Shown here: positions 54,554 to 64,000 of the stretch, in pieces
Layout: every line of letters begins with the position of its first letter
How positions within the stretch are numbered: the first letter of the stretch is position 1
NCBI GenBank assembly: GCA_030789695.1
Contig: CM061136.1
Span: 134,056,448 to 134,120,447, forward strand
Source of the DNA: Scilla litardierei
Lineage: Eukaryota; Streptophyta; Magnoliopsida; Asparagales; Asparagaceae
DNA length: 64,000 nt
Reading direction: 5' to 3'
The notes under the pieces: generated by a model
Database searches by the model: none
Told to the model about the DNA's origin: nothing
What the model saw: the letters and a program-made list of their open reading frames with translations, nothing else
Position numbers and translations under genes: made by a program

Positions 54554-54860
54554 AGATGTAGTTTTTAAAACTCAAATTATAAGCTTATATAAATGTCATA
54601 AACTTATTTTTTTAATAAAGAGAATAATATTGGAGAAAATTGGTGTAAATGTCTTTGTTTGTCAAATTAAATCTTTTGCATTGAAATGCAAAAGTAGACT
54701 TGGTTGCCTAGAAGAGAGATCTGGAAAATCTTTGTGTGCAAGACGTGTGAGTCGGTTGTCGTTAGATTTCTAGGGTGCGAGGCTCGAAAAGTTATTAAAT
54801 TCTTAAATTTCTTCTTCCCCAAATCCTCATCATGAAGTTTCCCGCTTCCGTCCTGCATGA
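54554..54860 (+). repeat. 3' LTR of old Ty3/gypsy element, right part
   Basis: Begins with the second copy of the 49-bp repeat (54554-54602) and continues collinear with 33110-33480 to CGTCCTGCATGA. GTGTC at 54861-54865 is the target duplication matching 32903-32907. Confidence 0.75.
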
Positions 54861-54865
54861 GTGTC

Positions 54866-55480
54866 CGTAAAATCTATTTGGCCATGAATTTGGCACCATT
54901 TAGAGGACTGTTGTAGTGTTTTGTCAAACCTTCTATAAAACTTTGTTAATATGGAGTTCTGTTCCATCATTGTCCTTATTTTGACAACATTTTAGGTGAT
55001 AATGATGAGGATCTCTGTGTTTGTATCAAAATAATTATGTTTCTATCAAAACCATGTGGTGCTTTAATTTTAATGCATTAATATGTAGCATTGACTTCTA
55101 TCATGAGGTAGTACAGGAAGTCGTAACTGTGGTGGACATGAAGACACTCATGTTATATGACTAACACTTTCTTTGGTAACCGACACTTCTTGAACACTCA
55201 TTAGATGTGTCTTGGTTAGTTCTATCATGAAACTATACTTGTATTGGACATGAAGACACACATGTTAGGCAAATGGTATGTCCTAGATAACCGCCACATC
55301 TTGGACTCTCCTTGGATGTGTCTTGGCTATTTCTGAAACATGCTCTTAACCATATACTGTACTTTTCAGTATAGATCCCTTTACATCGATTTTTAGAACA
55401 TTGTATAAGAACATGCATTTCTTTGTTCGCATCACATGTTTCATACATTTGTAATGTTTCTTGCATCAATATATTATAAG
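54866..55480. other. No gene; degenerate 118-bp duplication
   Basis: Two diverged tandem units lie at about 55100-55335, sharing TGGACATGAAGACAC, AACCGACA/AACCGCCAC and GGATGTGTCTTGG/AGATGTGTCTTGG. Otherwise AT-rich sequence without features. Confidence 0.5.
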
Positions 55481-55805
55481 GGTAATTGCACTCAAACCCC
55501 ACATTCTTTGGGGAACCTATAACTAAACACACTCTATTTTTAATACTGGCACATGGAACCCTTATGAATAACACTGAAATCTCATTGATTGACTGATGAA
55601 TAAAGGGTAAGTTGCACTTAGACCCCTTTTGAAACTAGAAGTTTGAGGGTAATTCAAGGTGTTGCAGTGTTAGTATTAAAGGTATTAAAGATTGTGTGTG
55701 CTTAGTTAAAGGTACCCATAGAACAAAGGACTCCATGTTAGTATCAAAGATTGTCGATTTAGTTAAAGGTACTCCATAAAATAGGGGGTCTGAATGCAAT
55801 TTACC
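55481..55805. mobile_element. Candidate MITE with GGTAATTGCA terminal repeats
   Basis: Left end GGTAATTGCACTCAAACCCC and right end, reverse complemented, GGTAAATTGCATTCAGACCC are similar over about 21 bp. A third, internal copy (GGTAAGTTGCACTTAGACCCC) lies at about 55606. Length 325 bp, non-coding. Target duplication not clear. Confidence 0.45.
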
Positions 55806-55984
55806 TTATTTTTAGTATCTATAGATTCTTTTAAGGCAATTAAATGCGATTGATTTATAAATATGCTGAGTGTAGATATCTACTATACACATGAGGAATG
55901 TTTCTGAATGGGTTTGCTGACTAGGACAAAATGATTGGTAGAAAGACAGTTAGGATTTAAACTCAACGAATCAATGATTAGGAT

Positions 55985-56400
55985 GAGAGTTTATAAAATT
56001 TTTAAGGCAAACTAAATCTGGAGGGAACAATATTTTGGGCAAGTAAAATTTTTAGGAAAACTAAATTTGGATGGAACTAAATTTTGATGGAAATAATTTT
56101 TTTTTGGGGAATTATAATTTAAAATGTTAATGGAACTAAATTTGGACAGAACTAAATTTTTGGGGGAATTAAAAATTTTTAGGGAACTAAATGTGGCGGG
56201 AATTAAATTTTCTGGGGAACTAAAATTTTAAATTTTGGGAGAACTAAATGTGGAGGGAACTATATTTTAAGGGGGTACAAAAATTTTTGGGGGTTGTTGG
56301 AGGGAATATTTTGAAGGTGGCTACAAATTTTGGGTGATTTTGAATGGGCCTACAAATTTTTGGGGGAAGAGATTTTGAATGTGTTAAAAATTTTTGGGAA
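55985..56400. repeat. Cryptic minisatellite of GGAACTAAATTT-like words
   Basis: Irregular repeats of GG(G)AACTAAATTTTGG and close variants are spaced 20-40 bp apart, grading into GGGGG(T/A)ACAAAAATTTTTGG. No fixed unit length. Confidence 0.6.
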
Positions 56401-56920
56401 ATATTTTGAATGCCCCATGACTTATAGCCACGGGTTATGACTAATTTATCGATATATGAGTGAGATCTAATAAGCTACTCTACTGAAGGTGGAAGAGCCA
56501 ATGACTTATTCATTTTGCAATAAGCAAGAGAAATGCGAGACAAGTTGTAATCATTCTATGTTATTAAATGAAGAAATGTATGTGGACTTATGGATGGATG
56601 TACATGCCTATGATGAATGCATTTATGCACTCTTCCTCTTTTATATGTATATATTCTAGTGACTTGTCACAGTGTGCTGTTTTTTATGAAACCGCTGTGT
56701 TGTGTGTCAATGTCGACTGTCTAAATCACGTTGGTCTATGTCCATGCTTCTCATATGCACTACTTAGACATTTAGACACCCAATAAAAATAGTTCATGCT
56801 ATATGCCATCAATTTCATCTGGTAATTTTATATAAAGCATTTGGTTTCACCATACTGCATGTTGAGTCCTTGTGCCAATCTGTATTGAATCCTTATGCAA
56901 TTCTATATTGGGGTTGTATC
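56401..56920. other. No gene seen
   Basis: Unique-looking AT-rich sequence, possibly part of the flank or intron in which the gag-only element at 56921 inserted. No motif or convincing frame. Confidence 0.5.
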
Positions 56921-57241
56921 TGATAGGATCCACGCAAATCTGAAATTGAAATGATATTAATTGAAATAAATGAAGATAAAAATTGGATACAAGAAAGGTG
57001 TATACTCCTCCCAAGACGCCAATAAAGGACGTTCACACTCGTTTAATCTAGATCTACCTAAGGATGCTCAAGAGAAATACCAATCATCAAGCATGCCTAC
57101 AAATGACGGCTAGCCCTAGATTAAATAAGAAAACCCTCTCCTAAACAATAGAAAATACGAAAAGACCAAAATTCCCTTAAGTCGGCTCTTCACCCTTGCG
57201 CGCGTCCCTCCCTTGCGTGCGTCGGCCCCGTGTGTCTAACA
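56921..57241 (-). repeat. 3' LTR of gag-only element
   Basis: On the plus strand TGATAGGATCCACG...TGTCTAACA. It closely matches 59067-59384. A polypurine-like GGATTTTCAGGGGCGGAGTAG (minus) abuts it at 57242-57262. Confidence 0.85.
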
Positions 57242-57301
57242 CTACTCCGCCCCTGAAAATCCACCTTGTCCTCAAGGTGGTGCATGACATCACTGGCGGT
57301 G

Positions 57302-58686
57302 CTATTCCGAGGGGGAGTCGTTATCTCCTTCGATCCTTTCGTCCTCCACATCATCATTATCGTCTGCATCTGCGATCAATAATTGCAGCTTGCGACCCGC
57401 GTAGCGGTGTCCATAGGTGAAACGCTCATCGCATCTGAAACAGATCCCTTTTTGCCGCTTCTCTCTCATCTCCGCATCGGACATCATCCGGAATTGGCCC
57501 CTAGCCGGTGGTGTTCTAATCTGCTCCCACGTCTTCTCGAAACTCGCCTGATCTGACTCAGTGGTGACCCGGCCCAGCCGGCTCCAGAGGAGGTGCCCCG
57601 TTGTACCTGGTCACTGTAGCCACTCCTGGCTCTCCTGTCCTCCTCTCGTGAGTCCTCTACCTGCTGTGCCATCTCGATGACCTCAGAAAGCCCCCTGGGC
57701 TTGTAGGGTCTCACTGCAGCTCGGAGACTGGGCCTCAGCCCCTTCAGAAAAGTGCCGTCTAGAGACTAATCTGACACGCCATGTGCTCTTCCAGATAAGA
57801 TCTCAAACCTCTCAATGTACTCTCTCACCGGTCCCTCTTGCCTGAGAGCGTATAACTGCTCCTGCAAGTTTCCTAGGCGGGGATCCTTGAACTTCTCCAG
57901 GATAAGGTCCTTCAGCTCCTCTCAGCATCGAATCTGATGCCTCCTCTCCGTCCACTGATACCACCGTAAGGCTCTCCCCTTCATGCAAACAGCTGCCGCC
58001 TCCATTTTCTGTGCATCTGTCATGTGTTGCGCTGCGAAATATCTCTCCACGGTGAACAACCAGGCATGCGGATCCTCCCCTCCGAACAGTGGCATCTTCA
58101 GCTTCCGCACCATCCAGTCTCCTCTAAAGTGCCCCTGATCGGGCCTCCCCTCTGCACGGCGAGGCTGGCAATAGTGCTGCCACCTCTCATTCCGCGTCTT
58201 GTACTGCCTCTCGCGAGGGCCTCTACGCCATCCCTCAAAGTCATCCCAACCCGCGTCATTCCCAAACTCAGCCCCATAGCCTCCTCCATCATCATAGTAC
58301 TCCTGACCCTCTCCGGGGTCAAATCCACCACCAAAATCGTGAGCCGGGTACTCTCAATATGGCGAAAAACCCCTCTCCATCTGCCGTGGTCGCCCGTGTT
58401 GCTCACCAGTGAAGTCGGGCGGCCGTGGTGGCCCGTCGAAGATCCCCCGAGGGGGCAGATAAGGCGTCGGACCTACGCGAAGCTGCCCAGGTCTTGCGCG
58501 TGTCGACACCAGGGCCGCGGGGCCCTAATGTGGGTCGCCCATGGCCGCCGAGCCCCGGCGGTGTTCGTCCGAGCCCCCGTGGCCTGGGAAAAGGCCGCAG
58601 GCCCTATCGGGGCCGGCGGCTGTTTGCGCCCCCCGGCCGTCCTCCCGGGGTCCGTGGGGAGCCCCTCTAGCCTCCGTCACTCGTAG
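57302..58686 (-). pseudogene. gag: Gag C-terminal parts with zinc knuckle, broken
   Basis: Pieces in several frames on the minus strand. Residues WLFTVERYFAAQHMTDAQKMEAAAVCMKGRALRWYQW (57922-58113, quoted in part) match the Ty3/gypsy gag core. RPYKPRGLSEVIEMAQQVED follows at 57484-57714, and KGICFRCDERFTYGHRYAGR at 57302-57487 is the region where relatives carry a C-x2-C-x4-H knuckle next to the protease. Here the final Cys is replaced by Tyr. The segment 58410-58690 is GC-rich and low complexity. No protease or RT follows, and the polypurine tract comes within 60 bp. Confidence 0.65.
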
Positions 58687-58822
58687 GGTCCTTTGGTCTC
58701 TTCCGTCCGTCGTCTTATGGATTCGCGATAGTCGACCTTTTTCGGTCCCTCATCTTCTTCCTCCTCTAACTCTTCCATGAAATAGGGTTGGTTTTGGGTA
58801 AAAATCTCTTCTTTTTTCTTCT

Positions 58823-59041
58823 TCAAAGTTGCCGCCTTTGGTGCCGAATTAGGGTTTCCTTCGCCTTGTGGGATAGCCGCCAAGAGGAGAGGATCTTTGC
58901 AAATTGTTCGTCGTTCTTTGCTTGACTTGCCTTCATTTGATCGATGGATTCCGCCACCGATTTCTTTACCCCTTCAATTTCTCCCATGAACTTTTCCTCC
59001 AACGCCTCAATTTTATCTTTCGATCTCGTCGCCGTCGCCAT
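58823..59041 (-). pseudogene. gag: Gag N-terminus of gag-only element
   Basis: The ATG at 59041 is five bases beyond the primer site and starts MATATRSKDKIEALEEKF, with heptad-like charges suggesting a coiled coil (to about residue 50). After KILSSWRLS a frameshift is likely, because the reading continues sensibly in another frame from about 58883 (GEGNPNSAPKAATLKKKKEE, acidic EELEEEEDEGPKK). The copy as it stands cannot make full Gag. Confidence 0.65.
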
Positions 59042-59045
59042 GGAT

Positions 59046-59063
59046 CGTCACGCTTTGATACCA
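59046..59063 (-). promoter_or_regulatory. Primer-binding site of gag-only element
   Basis: TGGTATCAAAGCGTGACG on the minus strand, three bases after the 5' LTR. It differs from the initiator-Met complement TGGTATCAGAGC at one position. Confidence 0.75.
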
Positions 59064-59066
59064 ATT

Positions 59067-59384
59067 TGATAGGATCCACGCAAATCTGAAATTAAAATGA
59101 TATTAATTGGAATAAATGAAGATAATTGGATAAAAGAAAGGTGTATCCTCCTCCCAAGACGCCAATAGAGGACGTCCGCACTCGTTTAATCAAGATCTAC
59201 CTAAGGATGCTCAAGAGAAATATCAATCATCATGAATGCCTACAAATGACGGCTAGCCCTAGATTAAATAAGAAAACCCTTTCATAAATAATAAAAAATA
59301 CGGAAAGACCAAAATACCCTTAAGTCGGCTCCTTCCCCTTACGCGCGTCCCTCCCTTGCATGCGTCGGCCCCGTGGGTCTAACA
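59067..59384 (-). repeat. 5' LTR of gag-only element
   Basis: Copy of 56921-57241 with scattered substitutions and small indels. It ends TGTCTAACA on the plus strand at 59384. Confidence 0.85.
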
Positions 59385-59439
59385 TTATCTTGCACCAGCT
59401 TGTGTCCATATCCAGTGGACTATGTGCCCATTTGTCTTG

Positions 59440-61944
59440 AATGAACCCCGGAAGTCCATTTATCTATAGCCCGGTTTAGTCAGTGATGTGGCCATCACCA
59501 AATGGGGATAGTGCTAAGCTACAGTTTTCTTGTAACATTATACAAGTTCTCTCATGTGTTAGGTGTGAGGTGATTTTTGGTCTCTTTTTCTTGGAACAAG
59601 AGAGAATAGAGATAAGTTGTATGTGAATGAGATGGTGAGATTCTAGAGATATAGGAGTTCTCTTGTTATGTTGTTCTCTTCACATGGTGGATTTTTTATG
59701 TCTGCCTATAAATATAGACCAAACATGCACGAATATCATGTTGCTCTTCTTGTCTGATTTGTTTGATATCATCTTATGCGCTCGATAGTGAGGGTTTCAT
59801 TCCCCAACATGTAGTATTAGAACCCATGTTGTTCAGTTTAAATTTTGGTGGGTAAGGTGAATGAGTTGATATCTAGCATTGAGCATGAAATAGAATATGT
59901 AGTGAACATGAAGCATTTGTGAAGTCGATTGATGTGATCTGTGATGGTTGATGAAGGAAAACAGGAGTTTTTTTGGTATAGGTCCTAACTTTTTCATTAA
60001 AAATCTGAGTGATAGGCTGAAGCCATGGTGTTGGTCATAGGCTTGGATGATCAGTGCACTGGTGGTGGCTGCTTGGCCTGTGAGGCTGTGTGCAGCAGAG
60101 CGTAGTGGCTAACATAGGTACTACGCAATCGATTTGGCGACGAGTTTGCTTCGGTAGACTGTGCTGTAGTTGTGCATGTTGGTCGAAGTGTGCAATTGAG
60201 CACCATGGGTGGCTCTTGCAACATGGCGGAGCTGTGATAAGTTGAGATCTTGTCCATATCTCATTGTGGTCGTAACAATCGAGTAATGCTCAGAGACGGT
60301 TGCAGATTTTTTGAGCGGTTGAGTTGTGGTTTCTCGCTTGGGAGATTTGACGAAGGCTGTGGTAATCAGAGCATATTGTTGAGGGTGCGGCGTGAGCCGG
60401 TGATGGCAGCTAGTGGTAGCACTGACAAGGCTGCAAAGCTATGACGAGCTTTGTTTGGGTCAGGTTTAAATCTGAGTGGTGACACGCAAGGAGCTTTCGC
60501 AAGCAGTGATGATCGGCAAAGGTGCAGCGTGCGTGTGCGGTAACCATGGTGGATGTCAGTTGTGATGATTCTTGCTGAGCAGATCTGATCCTGATTTGAG
60601 AGAACTTGACGTAGTTTTCGAGGCAAGAATGCATATGAAGAGACGTATTGAGAAAGTCAAACACTGGTTGGTCTTCATTTATGAAATTAGGAGGAAATAA
60701 TTAAATTGGAGTTTGGGATTTTGTGTTATGCAAAAAACACAGAGCACCAAAAGTTAAAAAATATATGATAAAGCCACATGATGCTCTTTTATGTGAGCAA
60801 ATGTGATGATGGCTTCTTTTAGATCTGCTGCTGAAAGCAGTATTTGGAACACCAATGGATTGGTGTAGGAGAAGCATGACTATTGCATTGTGGATTGAAC
60901 ATTTGGGATCGATTCTGGTCGAATTCAATGGATTGGTAACTGATTAAGATTATCCAGAGTCAAACCTTATATTGTTTGACGTTTAAGATATTATGGATTG
61001 GGTGGATTCCATTGTTTGAACTGACTATTTAGAGATCAATGAGAGATTGATAATGATTAAGGACACCGAACAAGTCACGTTGATTGTGGAGGTGATAGTG
61101 GCACTTATGATATGTATAATGTGCAGGAATGCAGATTCATGTTTGGTGAATTCTTGTTTGCTTCTATGCATGGTTTGATACCTGGTTTGTATGTTATTGC
61201 TTTTCTTTGGCGTTGGTCATGATGATAGGATCTAGGTGGAGCATGTTGTAGTTTGTGGTTGTCTAGTATGAAATGTGGGATATGATCATATGTTAACTTG
61301 GTGTTCCTAGTGTTTTGCTGAAGGTGTAGCATGTTATAGTGATAGTGCTTGTTCATTACAGGGACATGGGAAGCGCTCATGTATGCTCAGTTGGAGATGG
61401 TGGTGATTGAATTGGGTTTACTAGAGGTGAATCATGTCATTTGTGAGATTTGTTCTTGAAGCAGGATGAATGCATCACTGTATCTCCAATTTTCTATCTC
61501 CAGTTTGTTTGGCTCAAAGGATACCGACTAAGATAAAAAGTTATGTCTTGCATTTGGTTGTTGCATCAAGAGGACTGCGTGTCTAGGGTACTTTGTGTTG
61601 AGTTGCGATCAATTGAATGTTGCTTATGGACCGGGTTTATTTAGTGATATGGGTGAGGGTTCCCTGAAGCACTATATAAGTATCTCTCATGTGTTAGGTG
61701 AGAGGTCGCTTTTAGTTGTCTTGTTCTTGGAACAAGAATATAGAGACGAGTTCTGAGCGGTGAGAGCTTAGAAAGATGAAAGTTCTTGTGTAATCTTGTT
61801 TTACTTTAGATATTGGATATCTTTATTTGTGCATTGCAGCTGTAACCCGAACCTGATTGGCAAAAACCATGTATTTTGTTGTTTTGTTTGATTTTTGATT
61901 GGTCAGCTTGTGCACTTGGTAGTTGGGGGTTTTGCTCCCCAGCA
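59440..61944 (+). mobile_element. Old non-coding LTR element (LARD-like)
   Basis: Two diverged direct repeats, about 59440-59809 and 61615-61944, share TCTCTCATGTGTTAGGTG, TTCTTGGAACAAGA and an end of type GGGTTT..CTCCCCA(A/G)CA. The left copy is followed by TGTAGTATTAGAACCC, which resembles a decayed primer site. The 1.8-kb interior has no recognisable protein. Left ends of the repeats are approximate and no target duplication was seen. Confidence 0.5.
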
Positions 61945-63601
61945 TTCTGTAGAAGTCTTTAGCTTCAAGATCCGCTTTCAATATGTTTGCCAAAAATGTC
62001 TTAGTACCCCTGCAAACATATCCAGATGATGTTCTCCGAAATATTCAGTTTTTTTCATTGATCTTGGATAAATAAAAATTATCTATGAAATCAATCTCTT
62101 GACATCAAAAATAGTGCGAGAGTGCATCCATGTAGGTCCGTGGGTGTGCACATGTACACATGCAGAGCTTGCTTTTTTCTCCTTTTTTTCCATCTCTTTT
62201 TTACAAGGAAACCAAATCCATTCAATCTTCGCCTGTTGGCTTGACCTAACTTGGTTTGCTCCGACAACTGCTCTTACGAGACAACTCGAGCTCAATCGCA
62301 AGCCCCTGTTACTTGTAGTGATTGCTAAGAAGATTCTAGATAGGCGCTTTTCTCTTTTTCTCAGCACTCGTGTGTGCATGTGCGTGTTACAGTGTATGGA
62401 TTGAAGTCTGTCATATCGATGTGGGCACACATCATGGAGTAGAAACTCTCTTCCTCATTTCTTTTCTTTCCTACTGCTTTCGGGAGTCGACATATGTGCG
62501 TTCAGGAATACACTATAAAATTTAAAAATCCTGTGAAGTGGGTCAAAGAAAACAAAGAGACATGGAGAAGTTGAAGTTTAGAGAGAGAGAGAAACTGAGA
62601 AGAGGAGAACAAAAAAGAAGGGAATAAGATGATGGAGGACAGTCAAGCCAAGCCGTAAATTTATATCTTACGGCATATTCCTGCTATTGTCACCCCAACT
62701 TAAATTGGAATCTATACATACTAACATCATCGTTGGTTTAAAGAGACCCGAAGCAAATAAAGAATTTTTTATGGGACAAATAAGACTAAGTTGGAGAAGA
62801 TTACACATTTTTAAAAAATAATTGGGGTATTGTTTTGAGAGAGTGGGAGTGAGCTGCATAGCCCATGCTGCTGTCTGGACGAATCACATTGTATTTTGTT
62901 TTAGCTTCTTGAAGATGTTAAATTATGGCCACAAATCAAGGGTTAGAAAATAAGGATTCTATTTGAATTTAATGTCATATAGTACATATTCAATATCAGA
63001 GTACATATTTTTTCTTGTTAACCCATCTCATAGGGTAAATCATGTAATTATATGGCAGATTCCTGTTGATAGTTTCAACTAAATATTAGTCACGATATTG
63101 AATTGGGCATATTGATTGATAACAAGATTGACTTTACTAGATAGTCTTAACCCTTAAGGTTCAGTATCAGATTGCGGCAAGAGACATTACACTCAAACTT
63201 GGAAGGAAGCTTGTTGTAATCTAATCTTATCTTTACTCGCAGTTATGTTCTGAGAGTCTGAGCTTTGCAGTCAAATATTGTTCTGGAGAATAGTAAGATA
63301 ATCTTGCAACCTCTATTGCAGCCACAATGGAACAATTGAATTGTAAAATCATGTCCAAAATGATTTCATTCAAATGGTCAACAAACTATATTGTACATGA
63401 TGTAAGTTTATGGCAAATAGAAGTATTCTCAAATGCCTTTCAGTTTAGCTTTTCTGTCCGTATATGTGGATTCGGGTTGAACACAACAAAACGTAGTTAT
63501 GTCTCTTATCAACTGCAGCTTAGTTGTTTTGGTTGACAAATGCTGGGAATTTGAAGGACAAAAAGACACCGACCTTGGGCCTCTCTGATAAAATACACTG
63601 A

Positions 63602-63602
<1 letters not shown>
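61945..63602. other. No gene seen
   Basis: AT-rich sequence with short purine runs (62575-62640). Open frames are short and unrelated to known families. This could be intron or intergenic DNA. Confidence 0.5.
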
Positions 63603-63648
<46 letters not shown>

Positions 63649-63661
63649 GGGGGGGGGGGGG
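63603..63661. repeat. (TG)n followed by a 30-base G run
   Basis: About 15 TG dinucleotides pass directly into 30 consecutive G residues ending at 63661. The exact length may be unreliable because such tracts are prone to sequencing and assembly error. Confidence 0.9.
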
Positions 63662-63934
63662 CGTTCAAAATTAATGGAAATTAGATGAAATAATTATAAT
63701 AATCTTTTATTAAAAAATCATTTTGCTAAGACGGTGAAGTTAATTATAGTTATAATTTCATATCAGTGAAACTCAGTATATAAGATGGAAGGGAACTGCC
63801 AACTCTCAGTAGCAAACATCATCTTTTGAGTGGGACTGCAGCTGCGTCACTTGCAAACAACCAAACGGTTCTTAGCTAACCATAGATTGTGCACATCTAA
63901 TACCACATTCTATTGCAAGGTTAGTCAGCATTTT

Positions 63935-64000
63935 GTTACCAGCTTGAAGCCGACGGTGCTCGTCAGCTTAGGCACAGGTTTGGTGTGATCAAGGGAAACA
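63935..64000 (+). other. Possible exon at window end
   Basis: After an acceptor-like TTTTGTTACCAG, the sequence reads LEADGARQLRHRFGVIKGN with no stop to the window end. Its composition is more coding-like than its surroundings. The family is not recognised. Direct splicing from the F-box exon (phase 2) would meet a stop, so a link to that gene is unsupported. Confidence 0.2.

Larger units (their letters stand above)
32908..54860 (+). mobile_element. Old Ty3/gypsy element split by five later insertions
   Basis: LTRs at 32908-33480 and 48309-54860 (the latter interrupted) both begin TGATAG and end CGTCCTGCAT(C/G)A. GTGTC at 32903-32907 recurs at 54861-54865. The primer site follows the first LTR. 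The interior retains protease remnants at 36780-37084 and 46558-46850. Inserted later: solo LTR 33648-36103, foldback 36217-36494, Tekay 37085-46552, hAT-like 47047-47980, Bianca 48547-54553. Confidence 0.75.
56921..59384 (-). mobile_element. Small gag-only LTR retrotransposon
   Basis: Direct LTRs 56921-57241 and 59067-59384 (about 320 bp, well conserved) bound an interior of about 1.8 kb with a degraded gag and no pol. Primer site and polypurine tract are in minus orientation. Flanks GTATC and TTATC share four of five bases, a plausible target duplication. It fits the TR-GAG class of non-autonomous plant elements. Confidence 0.8.

Noticed and set aside
58425..58780. GC-rich plus-strand frames of about 80 codons
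   Set aside because: They oppose the gag-only element, whose gag reads on the minus strand; composition-driven.
62083..62430. Minus-strand frame of 115 codons near the right end
   Set aside because: No domain, unusual composition, no splice or start context, and an overlapping plus-strand frame of similar length.

Overview
The window is plant nuclear DNA, almost certainly from a flowering plant. It holds nested LTR retrotransposons of plant-restricted lineages: Ty3/gypsy Tekay and Tat, and Ty1/copia SIRE and Bianca. There are also non-autonomous LTR elements, a hAT-like element, foldback elements and one short F-box gene fragment with plant-style introns. The species cannot be told from sequence alone, and nothing bacterial or organellar was seen. 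Lineage names rest on recognised protein motifs, not on a database search.

Left block (1-30.77 kb). The end of a Tekay-like LTR (1-1597) is followed by a non-coding AT-rich interior. Next is the 3' half of a SIRE-type copia element on the minus strand (3964-11496): LTR, env-like frame and integrase-RT-RNase H. It stops abruptly inside integrase at 11496/11497, where a 5'-truncated Tat element begins on the plus strand (11497-about 28675: protease, RT, two RNase H domains, integrase, an antisense three-exon gene, 3' LTR). A complete, nearly pristine Tekay element (14969-24760) is inserted in the Tat integrase. It has 2.52-kb LTRs, a GTCTG target duplication, intact gag and pol and a C-terminal chromodomain-like region. 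After the Tat LTR come a second SIRE fragment in the opposite orientation (28676-29861) and the 3' end of another Tat-like element (29862-30768).

Gene island (30.8-32.9 kb). A promoter-like stretch, a 5' UTR exon, a 5' UTR intron and a first coding exon for an F-box protein are visible. Later exons were not found.

Right block (32.9-54.87 kb). This resolves into one old Ty3/gypsy element with LTRs at 32908-33480 and 48309-54860 and target duplication GTGTC. It has been hit by five later insertions: a solo Tekay LTR (33648-36103), a foldback element (36217-36494), a degenerate Tekay element (37085-46552, duplication AGCTT), a hAT-like element (47047-47980, duplication ACAATTAA) and a 3'-truncated Bianca copia element (48547-54553) flanked by an unusually long 49-bp direct repeat.

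Right end (54.87-64 kb). This holds a foldback candidate, cryptic repeats, a small gag-only LTR element (56921-59384), an old non-coding LTR element (about 59440-61944), a (TG)n-G30 tract and sequence with no recognisable gene.

Most notable observations: a short GT-AG intron at the same codon of the gag/protease junction in two independent Tekay elements; an 18-nt post-LTR primer-site candidate, unlike the initiator-Met site, shared by three elements; a cleanly spliced antisense gene in the Tat element; and the 49-bp duplication around the truncated Bianca copy.
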